From positions 1 through 64,000 of the forward strand of contig JADYZM010000004.1 of assembly GCA_020853105.1 (NCBI GenBank): a stretch of 64,000 bases of DNA, given 5' to 3'. Below the pieces are notes generated by a model, which made no database searches, was not told the origin of the DNA, and worked only from the letters and a program-made list of their open reading frames with translations. The translations under genes were made by a program, and so were the position numbers. Of this stretch, positions 27,466 to 36,194 are shown in pieces (position 1 is the stretch's first letter; each line of letters starts with the position of its first letter). This DNA is from Flavobacteriales bacterium. GTDB lineage: Bacteria; Bacteroidota; Bacteroidia; Flavobacteriales_E; Vicingaceae.

Positions 27466-29142
27466 TTAAGATAATCCTGAAATTTTTCCGTTATTGTCAA
27501 TTGTCATTCCTTCAGATGCAGGATGTTCAGGCAATCCTGGCATTCGCATCATACTACCAAATATTGGTATAACAAATCCAGCACCTGCTGCAAATTCAAA
27601 CTCTCTAACGGTTACTCTAAATCCTTTTGGTCGTCCTATAAGATTTTCATTATCAGAAAATGATTTTTGAGTTTTTGCCATGCAAACAGGTAGTTTGTCC
27701 AGACCAAGTGTTTCAATCTTTTTTAAATCAGTTTGTGCTTGTTTAGAGAAATCAACACCATCTGCGCCATAAATTTCTTTAGCGATTAATTCAATTTTGG
27801 ATTTGATTGGTAAACTCCAATCATAAAGCGGCTTAAAATTGTTTTTACCAGCAGCAATTTCATCAACAACAGCTTGGGCTAAGTTTATCATTCCATCACC
27901 ACCTTTGGCAAACCCTTCAGCTACAACAGCTTTAACACCAAGTTCACTACATTTTTTTTGAACAAATTCAACTTCTTCTGCTGAATCTGAAGGAAAAGAA
28001 TTTATTGCAACTACTGGATTTAATCCGAATTTTTTACAGTTCTCAATGTGTTTATCTAAGTTTTCAAATCCTTTGGTAACTCTTTCAATACTTGGAGTGT
28101 TGTATTCTTCTTTTGTTGCTCCACCATGGTGGCGAAGGGCTCGGATTGTTGCAACTAAAACGATTGTTTTTGGTTTAAGATTACCGGAAACACATTTAAT
28201 ATTCATGAATTTCTCTGCTCCCAAGTCTGCTCCAAAACCTGCTTCGGTTACAACATAGTCGGCTAATGAAAGTCCCATTTTTGTTGCTAAAATGGTGTTT
28301 GTTCCTTGTGCGATATTGGCAAATGGTCCAGCGTGAATAATCGCCGGATTTTTTTCTAAAGTTTGAACTAAATTTGGCTTAATGGCATCTTTTAACAGGA
28401 TTGCCATTGCATTTTCAGCTTTTAAATCTCTGGCATATATTGGTTTTTTGTCGTAAGTAAATCCAACAAATATTTTACTTAATCGGTCTTTCAAATCTTC
28501 GAAGCTTTGTGACATACACAGGACTGCCATAACTTCAGATGCAGATGTAATATTAAAACCGTTTTGACGAGGAACTCCATTACCGGTGCCGCCTAATCCA
28601 ATCACTATTTCTCTTAAAGCCCTATCATTCATGTCCATTACTCTTTTCCAAACTACAGTGCGAGGGTCAATGCCTAAATTGTTTTTTTTGTTTTGAATAT
28701 TATTATCAACAAGTGCTGCAAGTAGATTATTGGCTTTTTCAATCGCCCCAAAGTCTCCTGTAAAATGCAGATTAATATCTTCCATGGGTACTACTTGAGA
28801 ATATCCACCTCCGGCTGCACCACCTTTGATGCCAAATACCGGTCCTAAAGAGGGTTCTCGTAGAACCACAATGGTCTTTTTTCCAATTTTATTCATTCCT
28901 TCTGTTAAACCGATAGAGGTTGTTGTTTTTCCCTCACCAGCAGGTGTTGGAGTTATTGCAGTTACAAGTATTAAAGAGCTGTTTTTTAGTTTTTCTTCAT
29001 CAATTAAATTTAACGGTAGTTTTGCTTTGTATTTACCATACATTTCCATTTCATCTTCAGGAATGTTCAGTTTTTCTGCAATTTTTGAAATGTGAATCAT
29101 TTCATTTTTTTGAGCAATCTCAATATCGGTTGGAAATCCCAT
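27466..29142 (-). CDS. fhs: Formate-tetrahydrofolate ligase
   Basis: A 558-residue enzyme joining formate and THF with ATP to form 10-formyl-THF. The ATP-binding P-loop lies in TPTPAGEGKTTTSIGLTEG. The family segments GGAAGGGYSQVVPM, NLHFTGDFGAI, VVATIRALRHHGGA and AAGAGFVIPIFGSMMRMPGLP are intact, and the length is normal for the monofunctional enzyme. It supplies formyl groups for fmt and purine synthesis, alongside the formimino route through ftcD upstream. Confidence 0.97.
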   Translation of the reverse strand: MGFPTDIEIAQKNEMIHISKIAEKLNIPEDEMEMYGKYKAKLPLNLIDEEKLKNSSLILVTAITPTPAGEGKTTTSIGLTEGMNKIGKKTIVVLREPSLGPVFGIKGGAAGGGYSQVVPMEDINLHFTGDFGAIEKANNLLAALVDNNIQNKKNNLGIDPRTVVWKRVMDMNDRALREIVIGLGGTGNGVPRQNGFNITSASEVMAVLCMSQSFEDLKDRLSKIFVGFTYDKKPIYARDLKAENAMAILLKDAIKPNLVQTLEKNPAIIHAGPFANIAQGTNTILATKMGLSLADYVVTEAGFGADLGAEKFMNIKCVSGNLKPKTIVLVATIRALRHHGGATKEEYNTPSIERVTKGFENLDKHIENCKKFGLNPVVAINSFPSDSAEEVEFVQKKCSELGVKAVVAEGFAKGGDGMINLAQAVVDEIAAGKNNFKPLYDWSLPIKSKIELIAKEIYGADGVDFSKQAQTDLKKIETLGLDKLPVCMAKTQKSFSDNENLIGRPKGFRVTVREFEFAAGAGFVIPIFGSMMRMPGLPEHPASEGMTIDNNGKISGLS

Positions 29143-29168
29143 ACTTCTTTAGTTTATGTTTATTACTC

Positions 29169-29199
29169 TAAAAGTATATATTTTGTTGAGAAAAACAAA
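29169..29199 (-). promoter_or_regulatory. Promoter of fhs
   Basis: On the reverse strand a TTTG box (29196-29199) is followed after exactly 19 bases by TACTTTTA (29169-29176), seven of eight consensus positions. The spacing matches the known Bacteroidota -33/-7 layout, making this the best-formed promoter I saw. The predicted leader is about 22 bases. Confidence 0.55.
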
Positions 29200-29286
29200 G
29201 ATTTTCATGCAAATAATTAATGAAAGAAAATCTAACTTTCGATAAGTTAGTGCTTAAATACTCTTTGACAACTTTGAGAAAAATTT

Positions 29287-30873
29287 TTAATTGTAAACCA
29301 ACTTTTCTTTTTTGAATGAAGTTCCATTGATTTCTTCAACTGCTTTAAGATACAAATCATTGGTTTCGTTGGCTATTTCATAAAATGCAGAGGTGTCCCA
29401 AATGTTTCGAGCTACAAGAGCTTTTAAACGATTAAGAATAACGGGTTTTGAAATTTTTATTTGTTCGTCAACAGGTTCCACATCATTATTTTTGGCGTAT
29501 TGAATAAAGCTTTCCAACAATTCATCTTCCGGATTAAAACTTTTTCTAAATTCTGTAATAGTTGAATACAATTTAGTTAAGCTATCTCGCTTACTATCCA
29601 TGAATTTTAATACAAACTCGTTAAACAGTCCTTTTCTATTTACTTTTCCAAAGTAATCGGAATATTTTGATGTATCAATAGGAACAAAAATATCGGGCAT
29701 GATACCCCCTCCACCATAAACAGTTCTTTTGCTGACAAGGGTTTGATATTTTAAAGAGTCTGGAAAATGAATACTATCTGCATTCATAAGCTCACCGTGC
29801 TCAAATCTTCTTGTTAATTCGTTATAGTAGTCTTCTTTTTCTTCGTTGTAAGGGCGTTGAATACATCTTCCTGATGGAGTAAAATATCTTGCAATGGTTA
29901 GTCGAATTGCAGAGCCATCTGTTAATGTAAAAGGCTTTTGAACAAGCCCTTTGCCAAAAGATCGTCGTCCAACAATTAGTCCTCTGTCGTGGTCTTGAAT
30001 TGCACCAGATACAATTTCAGAAGCCGATGCTGAACCCTCATCTACGATTATTACCACTTTTCCTTTTTCAAAAACTCCTTTAACAGCTGTGTAATATTCT
30101 TGTTTTGGATTTTTTCTTCCTTCAGTAAAGACAATTAATTTTTTGTCGTCGAGCAATTCATCGGCTAATTGAATGGCAGTTTTTAAATATCCGCCGCCAT
30201 TACCACTTAAATCGATAATGAGGTGTTTCATTTTTTGTAACTTTAATTTAGCGATGGCATCAGAAAATTCCTTATCAGTGTTTTGAGCAAACCGGTTGAT
30301 TTTGATATATCCGATTTCTCCGGTAGCCATATATGATGCATCAACGCTAAAAATTGGAATTTCATCTCGAGTTATTGTGAAGTCTAATAATTCTTTTGAT
30401 TCTCTTCTAAGTATAGCAACACTAACTTTTGTGCCTTTTTTGCCTCGTAATTTATCTTGTACATCACTATTTTTAATACCAACACCGGCTATATTTTCGC
30501 CATTAACAGTAATTATTTTATCTCCTGCCAATATACCTACTTTTTCACTTGGTCCGCCTGAAATTATAGATACAACATAGATTGTGTCTTGTAAAATATT
30601 GTATTGAATGCCGATACCTTCAAAATTTCCAACTAGAGGTTCATTCATTTTTTTTACTTCGTCAGCAGGAATATAAACAGAGTGGGGGTCAAGTTCTTTA
30701 AGTGCAGCTACTATTGCATCTTCAACAACTTTTGTTTCATTTGTAGAGTCAACATAAGCGTAATTGATGTATTGAAGTAAAGCATCAAATTTTCTACCAC
30801 CTTCAGTTGCAAATTGAGCTTTAATTGTTGTGTATATTAATAGATTGATGAGTAAAAAGAGTGTTGATTTCAT
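29287..30873 (-). CDS. S41-family C-terminal processing peptidase
   Basis: A 528-residue exported protease (signal LFLLINLLIYTTIKAQ). A PDZ domain spans about residues 78-160 (EGIGIQYNILQDTIYVVSII, GDKIITVNGENI). The catalytic domain has serine in DEGSASASEIVSGAIQD and lysine in RRSFGKGLVQKPF, the Ser-Lys dyad of CtpA/Prc enzymes. The tail carries a helical C-terminal region seen in many Bacteroidota tail-specific proteases. It degrades or trims periplasmic and cell-wall-related proteins by their C-termini. Confidence 0.93.
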   Translation of the reverse strand: MKSTLFLLINLLIYTTIKAQFATEGGRKFDALLQYINYAYVDSTNETKVVEDAIVAALKELDPHSVYIPADEVKKMNEPLVGNFEGIGIQYNILQDTIYVVSIISGGPSEKVGILAGDKIITVNGENIAGVGIKNSDVQDKLRGKKGTKVSVAILRRESKELLDFTITRDEIPIFSVDASYMATGEIGYIKINRFAQNTDKEFSDAIAKLKLQKMKHLIIDLSGNGGGYLKTAIQLADELLDDKKLIVFTEGRKNPKQEYYTAVKGVFEKGKVVIIVDEGSASASEIVSGAIQDHDRGLIVGRRSFGKGLVQKPFTLTDGSAIRLTIARYFTPSGRCIQRPYNEEKEDYYNELTRRFEHGELMNADSIHFPDSLKYQTLVSKRTVYGGGGIMPDIFVPIDTSKYSDYFGKVNRKGLFNEFVLKFMDSKRDSLTKLYSTITEFRKSFNPEDELLESFIQYAKNNDVEPVDEQIKISKPVILNRLKALVARNIWDTSAFYEIANETNDLYLKAVEEINGTSFKKEKLVYN

Positions 30874-30900
30874 TTAACTGAGTTTATAAACTGTTTAACA

Positions 30901-30908
30901 CAAATCTA
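30901..30908 (-). promoter_or_regulatory. -7 element upstream of the S41 peptidase
   Basis: The reverse strand reads TAGATTTG followed by TG, matching TAnnTTTG 27 bases before the ATG. Confidence 0.42.
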
Positions 30909-30960
30909 ATTAATTTAGTTTCGTTAGAGTTGTTAATTGTTGTTAAAGTGTGAATATAAA

Positions 30961-30992
30961 AGAAAAGGCTACAATATGTAGCCTTTTCTTTT
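30961..30992 (-). terminator. Terminator closing the 31.0-38.8 kb gene cluster
   Basis: A perfect 12-bp stem (AGAAAAGGCTAC with GTAGCCTTTTCT, loop AATAT) with T-rich flanks on both strands. It lies 17 bases past the stop of the last cluster gene (31009). Confidence 0.8.
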
Positions 30993-31008
30993 GATTTAAA
31001 AATTGAAT

Positions 31009-31641
31009 TTATTTGATTCTGTATCCTATTTTTAAGCCTAATCGTAAATCAACAGGTATTTTGTTGCCCAATACTGGTAAGTAATCATTTTTGTCCCAGT
31101 CTTTAGTTAAATTTTTTGTTTCGTCGTCAGCTTTGCTGTTGCTGATTGAAATAGAATTGTTTAATAATTTACCAACTCCAAATTCTGCTTCAACTATAAA
31201 ACCATTACCAGCAACCCACTTATATCCGGTTAATGCTCCTAATCCCATTGCTGATGATGTAACGTTGGTTTGTTCGATGACAATAATTGAGTTGGCATCA
31301 TAAGCAAAGAAATCATTTTTATTTGATGCAGAACTTCTGTATCTGGCAAAGGCTCCCAAATAAAATCCATCGGCTCCTTTTTCAGGGGTTAGAAAATACT
31401 TGAAAGTTGGAATAATATTAAATTCTGAATATTCTTTGCCACCGGCTTCAGTCATATTTTTTGAAGTGGTATTAACATTTATTCCAACAGCGATTTTATC
31501 GTTAAAACCATATTCTGCACCCAATTCATATTTAGAAAATACAAAATTTAGGACATTTAGGTTAACATCAAAGTGTTGAGAGAATGCTGTACTATTTATA
31601 AAGAATAGTAGGACTACGGTTGATAATAATTTAGTTTTCAT
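31009..31641 (-). CDS. Outer-membrane beta-barrel protein, last gene of the envelope cluster
   Basis: A 210-residue protein with a signal peptide (residues 1-21, ending FINSTAFSQ). Amphipathic strands with glycine and aromatic girdles follow (KYELGAEYGFNDKIAVGINV, GADGFYLGAFARYRSS, GFIVEAEFGVGKLL), and the terminal strand LRLGLKIGYRIK is typical for small barrels. The function is unknown. It is separated by 35 bases from the preceding cluster gene and followed by a terminator, so it is the 3' member of the predicted eight-gene unit, as the 309-residue barrel is the first. Confidence 0.75.
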   Translation of the reverse strand: MKTKLLSTVVLLFFINSTAFSQHFDVNLNVLNFVFSKYELGAEYGFNDKIAVGINVNTTSKNMTEAGGKEYSEFNIIPTFKYFLTPEKGADGFYLGAFARYRSSASNKNDFFAYDANSIIVIEQTNVTSSAMGLGALTGYKWVAGNGFIVEAEFGVGKLLNNSISISNSKADDETKNLTKDWDKNDYLPVLGNKIPVDLRLGLKIGYRIK

Positions 31642-31676
31642 ATAGTAAAAAAATTAGGTTATAAATTCAATTTTGA

Positions 31677-32639
31677 TCACCACCAACCTCTCACATTGTA
31701 TGTTATAGATTTTGGTTGACCATTACCATAAGCAACTCCAACATCACGATAAGCTTTTATCATTTCGCTTTTTTGCTCTTGGTCTTTCAATATGTATTTC
31801 CATTCACGTGCATCAATTTCTTTTACTCGAGCAGCAATTTTAGAGTTTAAAGCTTTTACTTCACCATAGCAAGATGATTGAGGTTCAATTGAAGATAAAA
31901 TTGCACCTGCTTGGTCTGCTGCATCCATGCTTTGGTTAGCGGCCCAAATATTGCTTGCTTCTGCTAATTTAAGCTTACAATCTCTGTCAATCATTTTTTG
32001 ATACATTGGACCAACAGCTTTAATTGCTTTGTCATAACATTCTGCACAGGCATCAGGAACACTTGTTAACTTGAATATTGCTTCCTCATATTTATTTTGA
32101 GTAGCTAAAGTATTAGCCTCTTTTATTATGAAATCACATTTTGAATTGTAATATTCAACTATTTTTTGTTTTCCTTTTTGAACAAATGCTGCGAGTTCTG
32201 GATTTTCCGGTTTGATATTATTTAAAGCTTGCATATATGCTTTAGTTTCGTTTTGACCAACACCTTTCACTTGTACAGAAGTACTTGCAAAAAGAGTTCC
32301 GTCAAATCCATCTCCAATGTATAAGTTAACATCAAGTGTATAGGCTTGCATTGGGGGTGCAGTTGCAGTTAAATCTTTAGTAGCAACAATAATGTTCGCA
32401 GTTAAGACAAATCTGGAATTGAAACTACTTGAAGCAACACCGTTTTTGTTGATAATTTGAGTTAATTTATTAGCTAGAGATTGACGAGCAGTAGTTGGCA
32501 TTCCTTCAATCTGATCCGGAACCCATGCAGTAACTGCTACACGGCCAAGGTCGTCTTTTTTATCTTGTGCGATAGCTGAAGTTATAGAAAACAAAGCTAA
32601 AGAAGAAATAAAAGCTATTTTTAAAATTGATTTTTTCAT
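31677..32639 (-). CDS. Exported protein of an uncharacterised family, envelope cluster
   Basis: A 320-residue protein with a signal peptide (AFISSLALFSITSAIAQ). Residues about 30-150 look like a CsgG/LPP20-like alpha-beta domain (ARQSLANKLTQIINKNGVAS, FVLTANIIVATKDLT, YTLDVNLYIGDGFDGTLFAS), that is, a strand that handles a variable substrate plus a conserved KGVGQNETKAYMQAL helix. Residues 165-300 are helical with paired cysteines (DACAEC, KCD, DRDCK, SSCYG) and TPR-like spacing (LATQNKYEEAIFKL). The likely site is the periplasm or inner face of the outer membrane. Homologues of unknown function probably exist widely in Bacteroidota; I do not know a name. Confidence 0.72.
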   Translation of the reverse strand: MKKSILKIAFISSLALFSITSAIAQDKKDDLGRVAVTAWVPDQIEGMPTTARQSLANKLTQIINKNGVASSSFNSRFVLTANIIVATKDLTATAPPMQAYTLDVNLYIGDGFDGTLFASTSVQVKGVGQNETKAYMQALNNIKPENPELAAFVQKGKQKIVEYYNSKCDFIIKEANTLATQNKYEEAIFKLTSVPDACAECYDKAIKAVGPMYQKMIDRDCKLKLAEASNIWAANQSMDAADQAGAILSSIEPQSSCYGEVKALNSKIAARVKEIDAREWKYILKDQEQKSEMIKAYRDVGVAYGNGQPKSITYNVRGWW

Positions 32640-32666
32640 GTCTATTTCGTTTAATAAGTTAATTTG

Positions 32667-33614
32667 TTATTTCTCACCAAGAACTATAACAGCTTGTCCT
32701 AATCCTTTCATCATTAGTTTATTAGTAATGCTATATGGTGGTTCTTTTAAGAATTTTTGTAAGTTTTTGGCAAATCCTCTAGCGTCAATTGCTTTTCCTG
32801 AATCATCAAACATTGGTATTCTAACTTGTTCGAACAACATCATGTTCTCAGTAGCATCTGTAGTACTAAATCTACCTTTAACAGTATTTGCAGCCATCCA
32901 GTCTTCAATAATAGCACTTAATTCTTTACCATCAAATTCTGATTCTAAATCTTCTGACCATGAATCGAATTTTTTAATTCTAATGATAATTTCTCTTCCA
33001 TTTGCAAACATATCTTCAAAATGCAATTGTAACTTAGAATTGAAGTTATCGATATGAGTGGTTACTGCTTCTTGCAAAAGAACTGCAATTTCTGCAGAGA
33101 AAGAAGGAGCACCAGTTCCTTGAGCTCCAGCAATTTGTTTATCGGTATAAGAATCTAAACCTTGTAAATTAAAAGTTATAGATTTTTTTGGACCTGTAGT
33201 ATTTACTGTCCATGTTAATTGCATAATAATGTCAGCTTTTGCAACTCTTTTTAACGCATCAACAGGTGATTCACTAACGCCAGCACCAGATTTAGAGGTT
33301 AACATATTGTTTTCAGCAGCTTCTGCTTCTAAAGTTTTAATTGCAGATTCCATGTTTTTAAGCGGAAAACCTCTTTCAGACATCATATCATTTAAAGAAC
33401 TGATTACAAGATTTAAGTCGGAATTTTCTTGAAAAGCTCTTTTGTAATCTGGAATTTTAACTTTAGTTCCTTGATTGTCAAATTCTAAAAAGAATCCATT
33501 AGTAATACACCAGTTATCACTTGGTACAACCATAATTGTTGGTTTTTTTGCTTGACCAAAAGCTAAAGCAGATAGTAAAACAAACGATAATGTTATTGAA
33601 ATAATTTTTTTCAT
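32667..33614 (-). CDS. Exported protein, DUF6175-like, envelope cluster
   Basis: A 315-residue protein with a signal peptide (IISITLSFVLLSALAFGQ). The opening KKPTIMVVPSDNWCITNGF and the segment KADIIMQLTWTVNTTGPKKS followed by ITFNLQGLDSYTDKQIAGA resemble the substrate-facing part of CsgG/TolB-N-like envelope proteins and, from memory, families grouped as DUF6175. That name is a recollection, not a search result. A C-terminal alpha-beta part (FDSWSEDLESEFDGKELSAI) follows. It precedes the 320-residue protein by 27 bases, and the two share the pattern of a predicted alpha-beta domain near the N-terminus. Confidence 0.7.
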   Translation of the reverse strand: MKKIISITLSFVLLSALAFGQAKKPTIMVVPSDNWCITNGFFLEFDNQGTKVKIPDYKRAFQENSDLNLVISSLNDMMSERGFPLKNMESAIKTLEAEAAENNMLTSKSGAGVSESPVDALKRVAKADIIMQLTWTVNTTGPKKSITFNLQGLDSYTDKQIAGAQGTGAPSFSAEIAVLLQEAVTTHIDNFNSKLQLHFEDMFANGREIIIRIKKFDSWSEDLESEFDGKELSAIIEDWMAANTVKGRFSTTDATENMMLFEQVRIPMFDDSGKAIDARGFAKNLQKFLKEPPYSITNKLMMKGLGQAVIVLGEK

Positions 33615-33637
33615 TTTTTAAAATTTATTAGAGTTAA

Positions 33638-34147
33638 TTATTGAGTAATTATTTTATCTTGAATCATTCTTTCTTTAAGTTTAGCACGTTGAACACGAAC
33701 AACTACACCGTAGTTTTCTTGAGAACCAGCTTGAGAACGACCTTTTCTTACTTCACTATGCATATCTGAGCCATCTTCTGAAGTAATAAACTCTTTATAT
33801 GGACCGCCATCAGCAAAAAATGCGTTGAAATAGTCTTCAAACTTTTCGCGAGCATTTGGGTTAAACAAAACTGGTTTTGTGTTACATTCACTACTTCCTT
33901 TGGTTATACCTTTAAAAAGAACGTCTCTAACAGCGTTTTTCTTTGCTTGTTCAATAGCATCTTCACGGTTTCTACCTTTTCCATGAGAACGAACTGTTTG
34001 AGAACCATCACCTTCAACTCCTAAACATTCAGTTTCGTAATCGTAAAAACCTGCTGTTTTCTTTTGTTTTTTCTGAGCAGAAGAGTTTAACGTGAATCCT
34101 ACAAGAAATACAAGTAGAATTCCTACTGATTTTAAAATTGTTTTCAT
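33638..34147 (-). CDS. Small exported protein, tandem paralogue A, envelope cluster
   Basis: A 169-residue protein with a signal peptide (SVGILLVFLVGFTLNSSAQ). The mature part is clearly paralogous to the neighbouring 173-residue protein. Shared positions include YETECLGV/YEIECVGI, AIEQAKKNAVRDVLFKG/AITQAKKNAVHGLIFKG, FNAFFADGG/FDPFFAEGG and a later YGVVVRV/YKVGVVVSV strand. Two cysteines are conserved between the paralogues (EC near residue 40 and SEC/GC near 95) and could pair. The QAKKNAV helix recalls the repeated-Ala helix of LPP20/FlgT-like envelope proteins. No function is known to me. Confidence 0.72.
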   Translation of the reverse strand: MKTILKSVGILLVFLVGFTLNSSAQKKQKKTAGFYDYETECLGVEGDGSQTVRSHGKGRNREDAIEQAKKNAVRDVLFKGITKGSSECNTKPVLFNPNAREKFEDYFNAFFADGGPYKEFITSEDGSDMHSEVRKGRSQAGSQENYGVVVRVQRAKLKERMIQDKIITQ

Positions 34148-34166
34148 AGCTTAAATAGTTTAAATG

Positions 34167-34688
34167 TTAGAAACCAGAAGAAAGACCTTTAATTATACCA
34201 GCTTCTTCTAAATCTTTTCTTAATAAATCGGTCATTACAGATACTACAACACCAACTTTATACTCTTTTCCAACTTTCATAGGTTCTGGAGTTCCATCTC
34301 CTGATACAGAAACGAATTTCATGTATTTTCCACCTTCAGCAAAAAATGGGTCGAAAAAATCAGCTTTTTGTTGTTCTAAAGAAGGGTCGTTTGTTAATGG
34401 ACGTTGTGCAGAACAACCTTGTGCACCACCAGCGTAACCTTTAAAAATTAATCCGTGTACTGCATTTTTTTTAGCTTGCGTAATAGCTATTTTAGGGCTT
34501 TTTGAGTAAGACCATACTTTGATTAACTTTGTTCCAGGTTGTCCAATACCAACACATTCTATTTCGTATCTCCAACTTTCTGTAGCTTTATCTGCTTTTT
34601 TTTGTTGAGCAAAAGCTTGTGAACCAATTAGCAACATTCCAACTGTAATTAAGCTAATTTTTGAAATCATTTTTTGTATCATAATCAA
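34167..34688 (-). CDS. Small exported protein, tandem paralogue B, envelope cluster
   Basis: A 173-residue protein with a signal peptide ending SQAFAQQ. It aligns over its mature length with the downstream 169-residue protein (gap 19 bases), so the pair arose by tandem duplication. The cysteines in YEIECVGI and GAQGCSAQ line up with those of the paralogue. It differs in having SYSKSP where the other has GKGRNRED, and in the C-terminal EAGIIKGLSSGF tail. Two retained, diverged copies side by side suggest hetero-oligomer subunits, an inference only. Confidence 0.72.
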   Translation of the reverse strand: MIMIQKMISKISLITVGMLLIGSQAFAQQKKADKATESWRYEIECVGIGQPGTKLIKVWSYSKSPKIAITQAKKNAVHGLIFKGYAGGAQGCSAQRPLTNDPSLEQQKADFFDPFFAEGGKYMKFVSVSGDGTPEPMKVGKEYKVGVVVSVMTDLLRKDLEEAGIIKGLSSGF

Positions 34689-34714
34689 TTGTTTTTAGTT
34701 TGTATTTAAAATTA

Positions 34715-36079
34715 TTAATTTATTTGTCTAATTAACATACCAGCATAGTATCCTTTTCCACCTTTAAAGGTAGTATATTCAAAATCATTTTCAGGTTTCA
34801 TTGGATTTCCTTCTTCGTCTAAAGGTTCTTGTCCTTTACGGTAGCGATTGTCCATTATTTTATCTTTCTCAACAGTTATTACACCTTTTCTTTTGTAAAC
34901 TATTTTTCCATCAGCACCAACATTTTGTTCTAAAACTTCGTATTTGTCGCCTTTTTCTAAGCCTTCTTTCATTCCAATTTTTGCAGCAAGTGGGTCAGCA
35001 CTTACAAGTGGCGTTTTGGTTCTGAATTTTTCGAATTTACGTTGAAGTTTTGCGTAAACAGCATCAATTGATTTTAATGTTGCATTTTTAATAATGTTCA
35101 CTTCAGAATCTGCATTTTTACCCAATCCAGAAATTAATGCTGATGTTTTTTGATAACCAATTAAATTCATTTTAAATAAATTAGAGTTATCAAAAGCTTC
35201 TTTTTTTGCTGGGTCAACAGAATTGTCGTCCATCCAATAGTTTTGGTAAAAAACAGCCGAAGTAGAATCATTCCAATTCAATTCGTATAAATAAGCTGTT
35301 GTCCAAACAGAGTAACCATGTCGAGCTTTTTCGTAGGCAGCTTCTGCAGCTTTTATTGCAACCTCTTTTAAGGCAGCAACTTTAATTGCTTGAGCTGTTG
35401 CAATTGCTGTTGTTTTAGCAGCCAAAGCAGCAACTTCGTTACTAACAAATTTTGAATAACTTACCACAACAAAAGTATTTGGTAAAAGCTCTTCACCAGC
35501 ATCAGCCAATGCAGCATCTCCTCTACTTGAAGATGAAGCAATTTGTATGTCTTGAGCAGAAGCATCATACATACCCCTTTCTTGAATTAAATTCATATCA
35601 AACGCACCATTTTCTTTTCTGTTAAACCATTTTGCTACTATTTTATTAGCAACTTTAGCTTCTTCAAAGTATTTATTGATTGCAGGTATATAATCTTCTT
35701 CGGTTATTTTTTTTGAATTAGTATCGGCTAATACTAAATATTTTGAAACATTAAACGATTTTTCACCAATCGTATGATCGTTGTATTTATCAGGAAATTC
35801 GGCGTTTAAGAATGTGTTTAGGATGATGTCTTTTTTTGGAAGTTTATCATCTTCCATAATCATGGTATGAAGTGAACTTCTACGGTATTTAATTGCTGCT
35901 GTAGATTTGTCAGAAGCATCAATTTTTCCAGAATCTTTTTTTTCCTTCTCTTTTACTTCTTTTTCTTTAACTGGTTCTTCTGTTTGAGCAATTGATTGCT
36001 GAGAAGATAAAACTACTGAAAATGCAACTAATGTTAGATTAATTAGTGTTTTTGTTCTTTGAAATGTTTGTTTTTTCAT
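34715..36079 (-). CDS. Exported protein with RSSL and C-terminal beta modules, tandem paralogue, envelope cluster
   Basis: A 454-residue protein with a signal peptide ending QQSIAQ and a Lys/Glu-rich linker (KEKEVKEKEKKDSGK). The conserved core starts AAIKYRRSSLHTMIMEDD, then FPDKYNDHTIG, VAKWFNRKENGAFDMNLI and NTFVVVSYSKFVS. A helical Ala-rich segment follows, then YLYELNWNDSTSAVFYQNYW, and a C-terminal module with KLQRKFEKFRTKTPLVSADP and GDKYEVLEQNVGADGKIVYK. The 558-residue protein upstream has the same sequence of blocks. A 115-base gap with a -7-like element precedes it, the only large gap in the cluster. I do not recognise a named domain. Confidence 0.73.
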   Translation of the reverse strand: MKKQTFQRTKTLINLTLVAFSVVLSSQQSIAQTEEPVKEKEVKEKEKKDSGKIDASDKSTAAIKYRRSSLHTMIMEDDKLPKKDIILNTFLNAEFPDKYNDHTIGEKSFNVSKYLVLADTNSKKITEEDYIPAINKYFEEAKVANKIVAKWFNRKENGAFDMNLIQERGMYDASAQDIQIASSSSRGDAALADAGEELLPNTFVVVSYSKFVSNEVAALAAKTTAIATAQAIKVAALKEVAIKAAEAAYEKARHGYSVWTTAYLYELNWNDSTSAVFYQNYWMDDNSVDPAKKEAFDNSNLFKMNLIGYQKTSALISGLGKNADSEVNIIKNATLKSIDAVYAKLQRKFEKFRTKTPLVSADPLAAKIGMKEGLEKGDKYEVLEQNVGADGKIVYKRKGVITVEKDKIMDNRYRKGQEPLDEEGNPMKPENDFEYTTFKGGKGYYAGMLIRQIN

Positions 36080-36102
36080 ATAAAAATTTAGTTATTAGAA
36101 AC

Positions 36103-36110
36103 CAAAACTA
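36103..36110 (-). promoter_or_regulatory. Possible internal promoter of the envelope cluster
   Basis: The reverse strand reads TAGTTTTG, a consensus -7 element, 23 bases before the 454-residue gene in the cluster's only wide gap (115 bases). No clear -33 box is seen. Confidence 0.4.
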
Positions 36111-36194
36111 AGAAAAAAGAAAAAGGTAAACATTAATTGTTAATAATGTTTTTGTTAGGACAATTTTTATGCCAATAATAATTATAACTATTGA

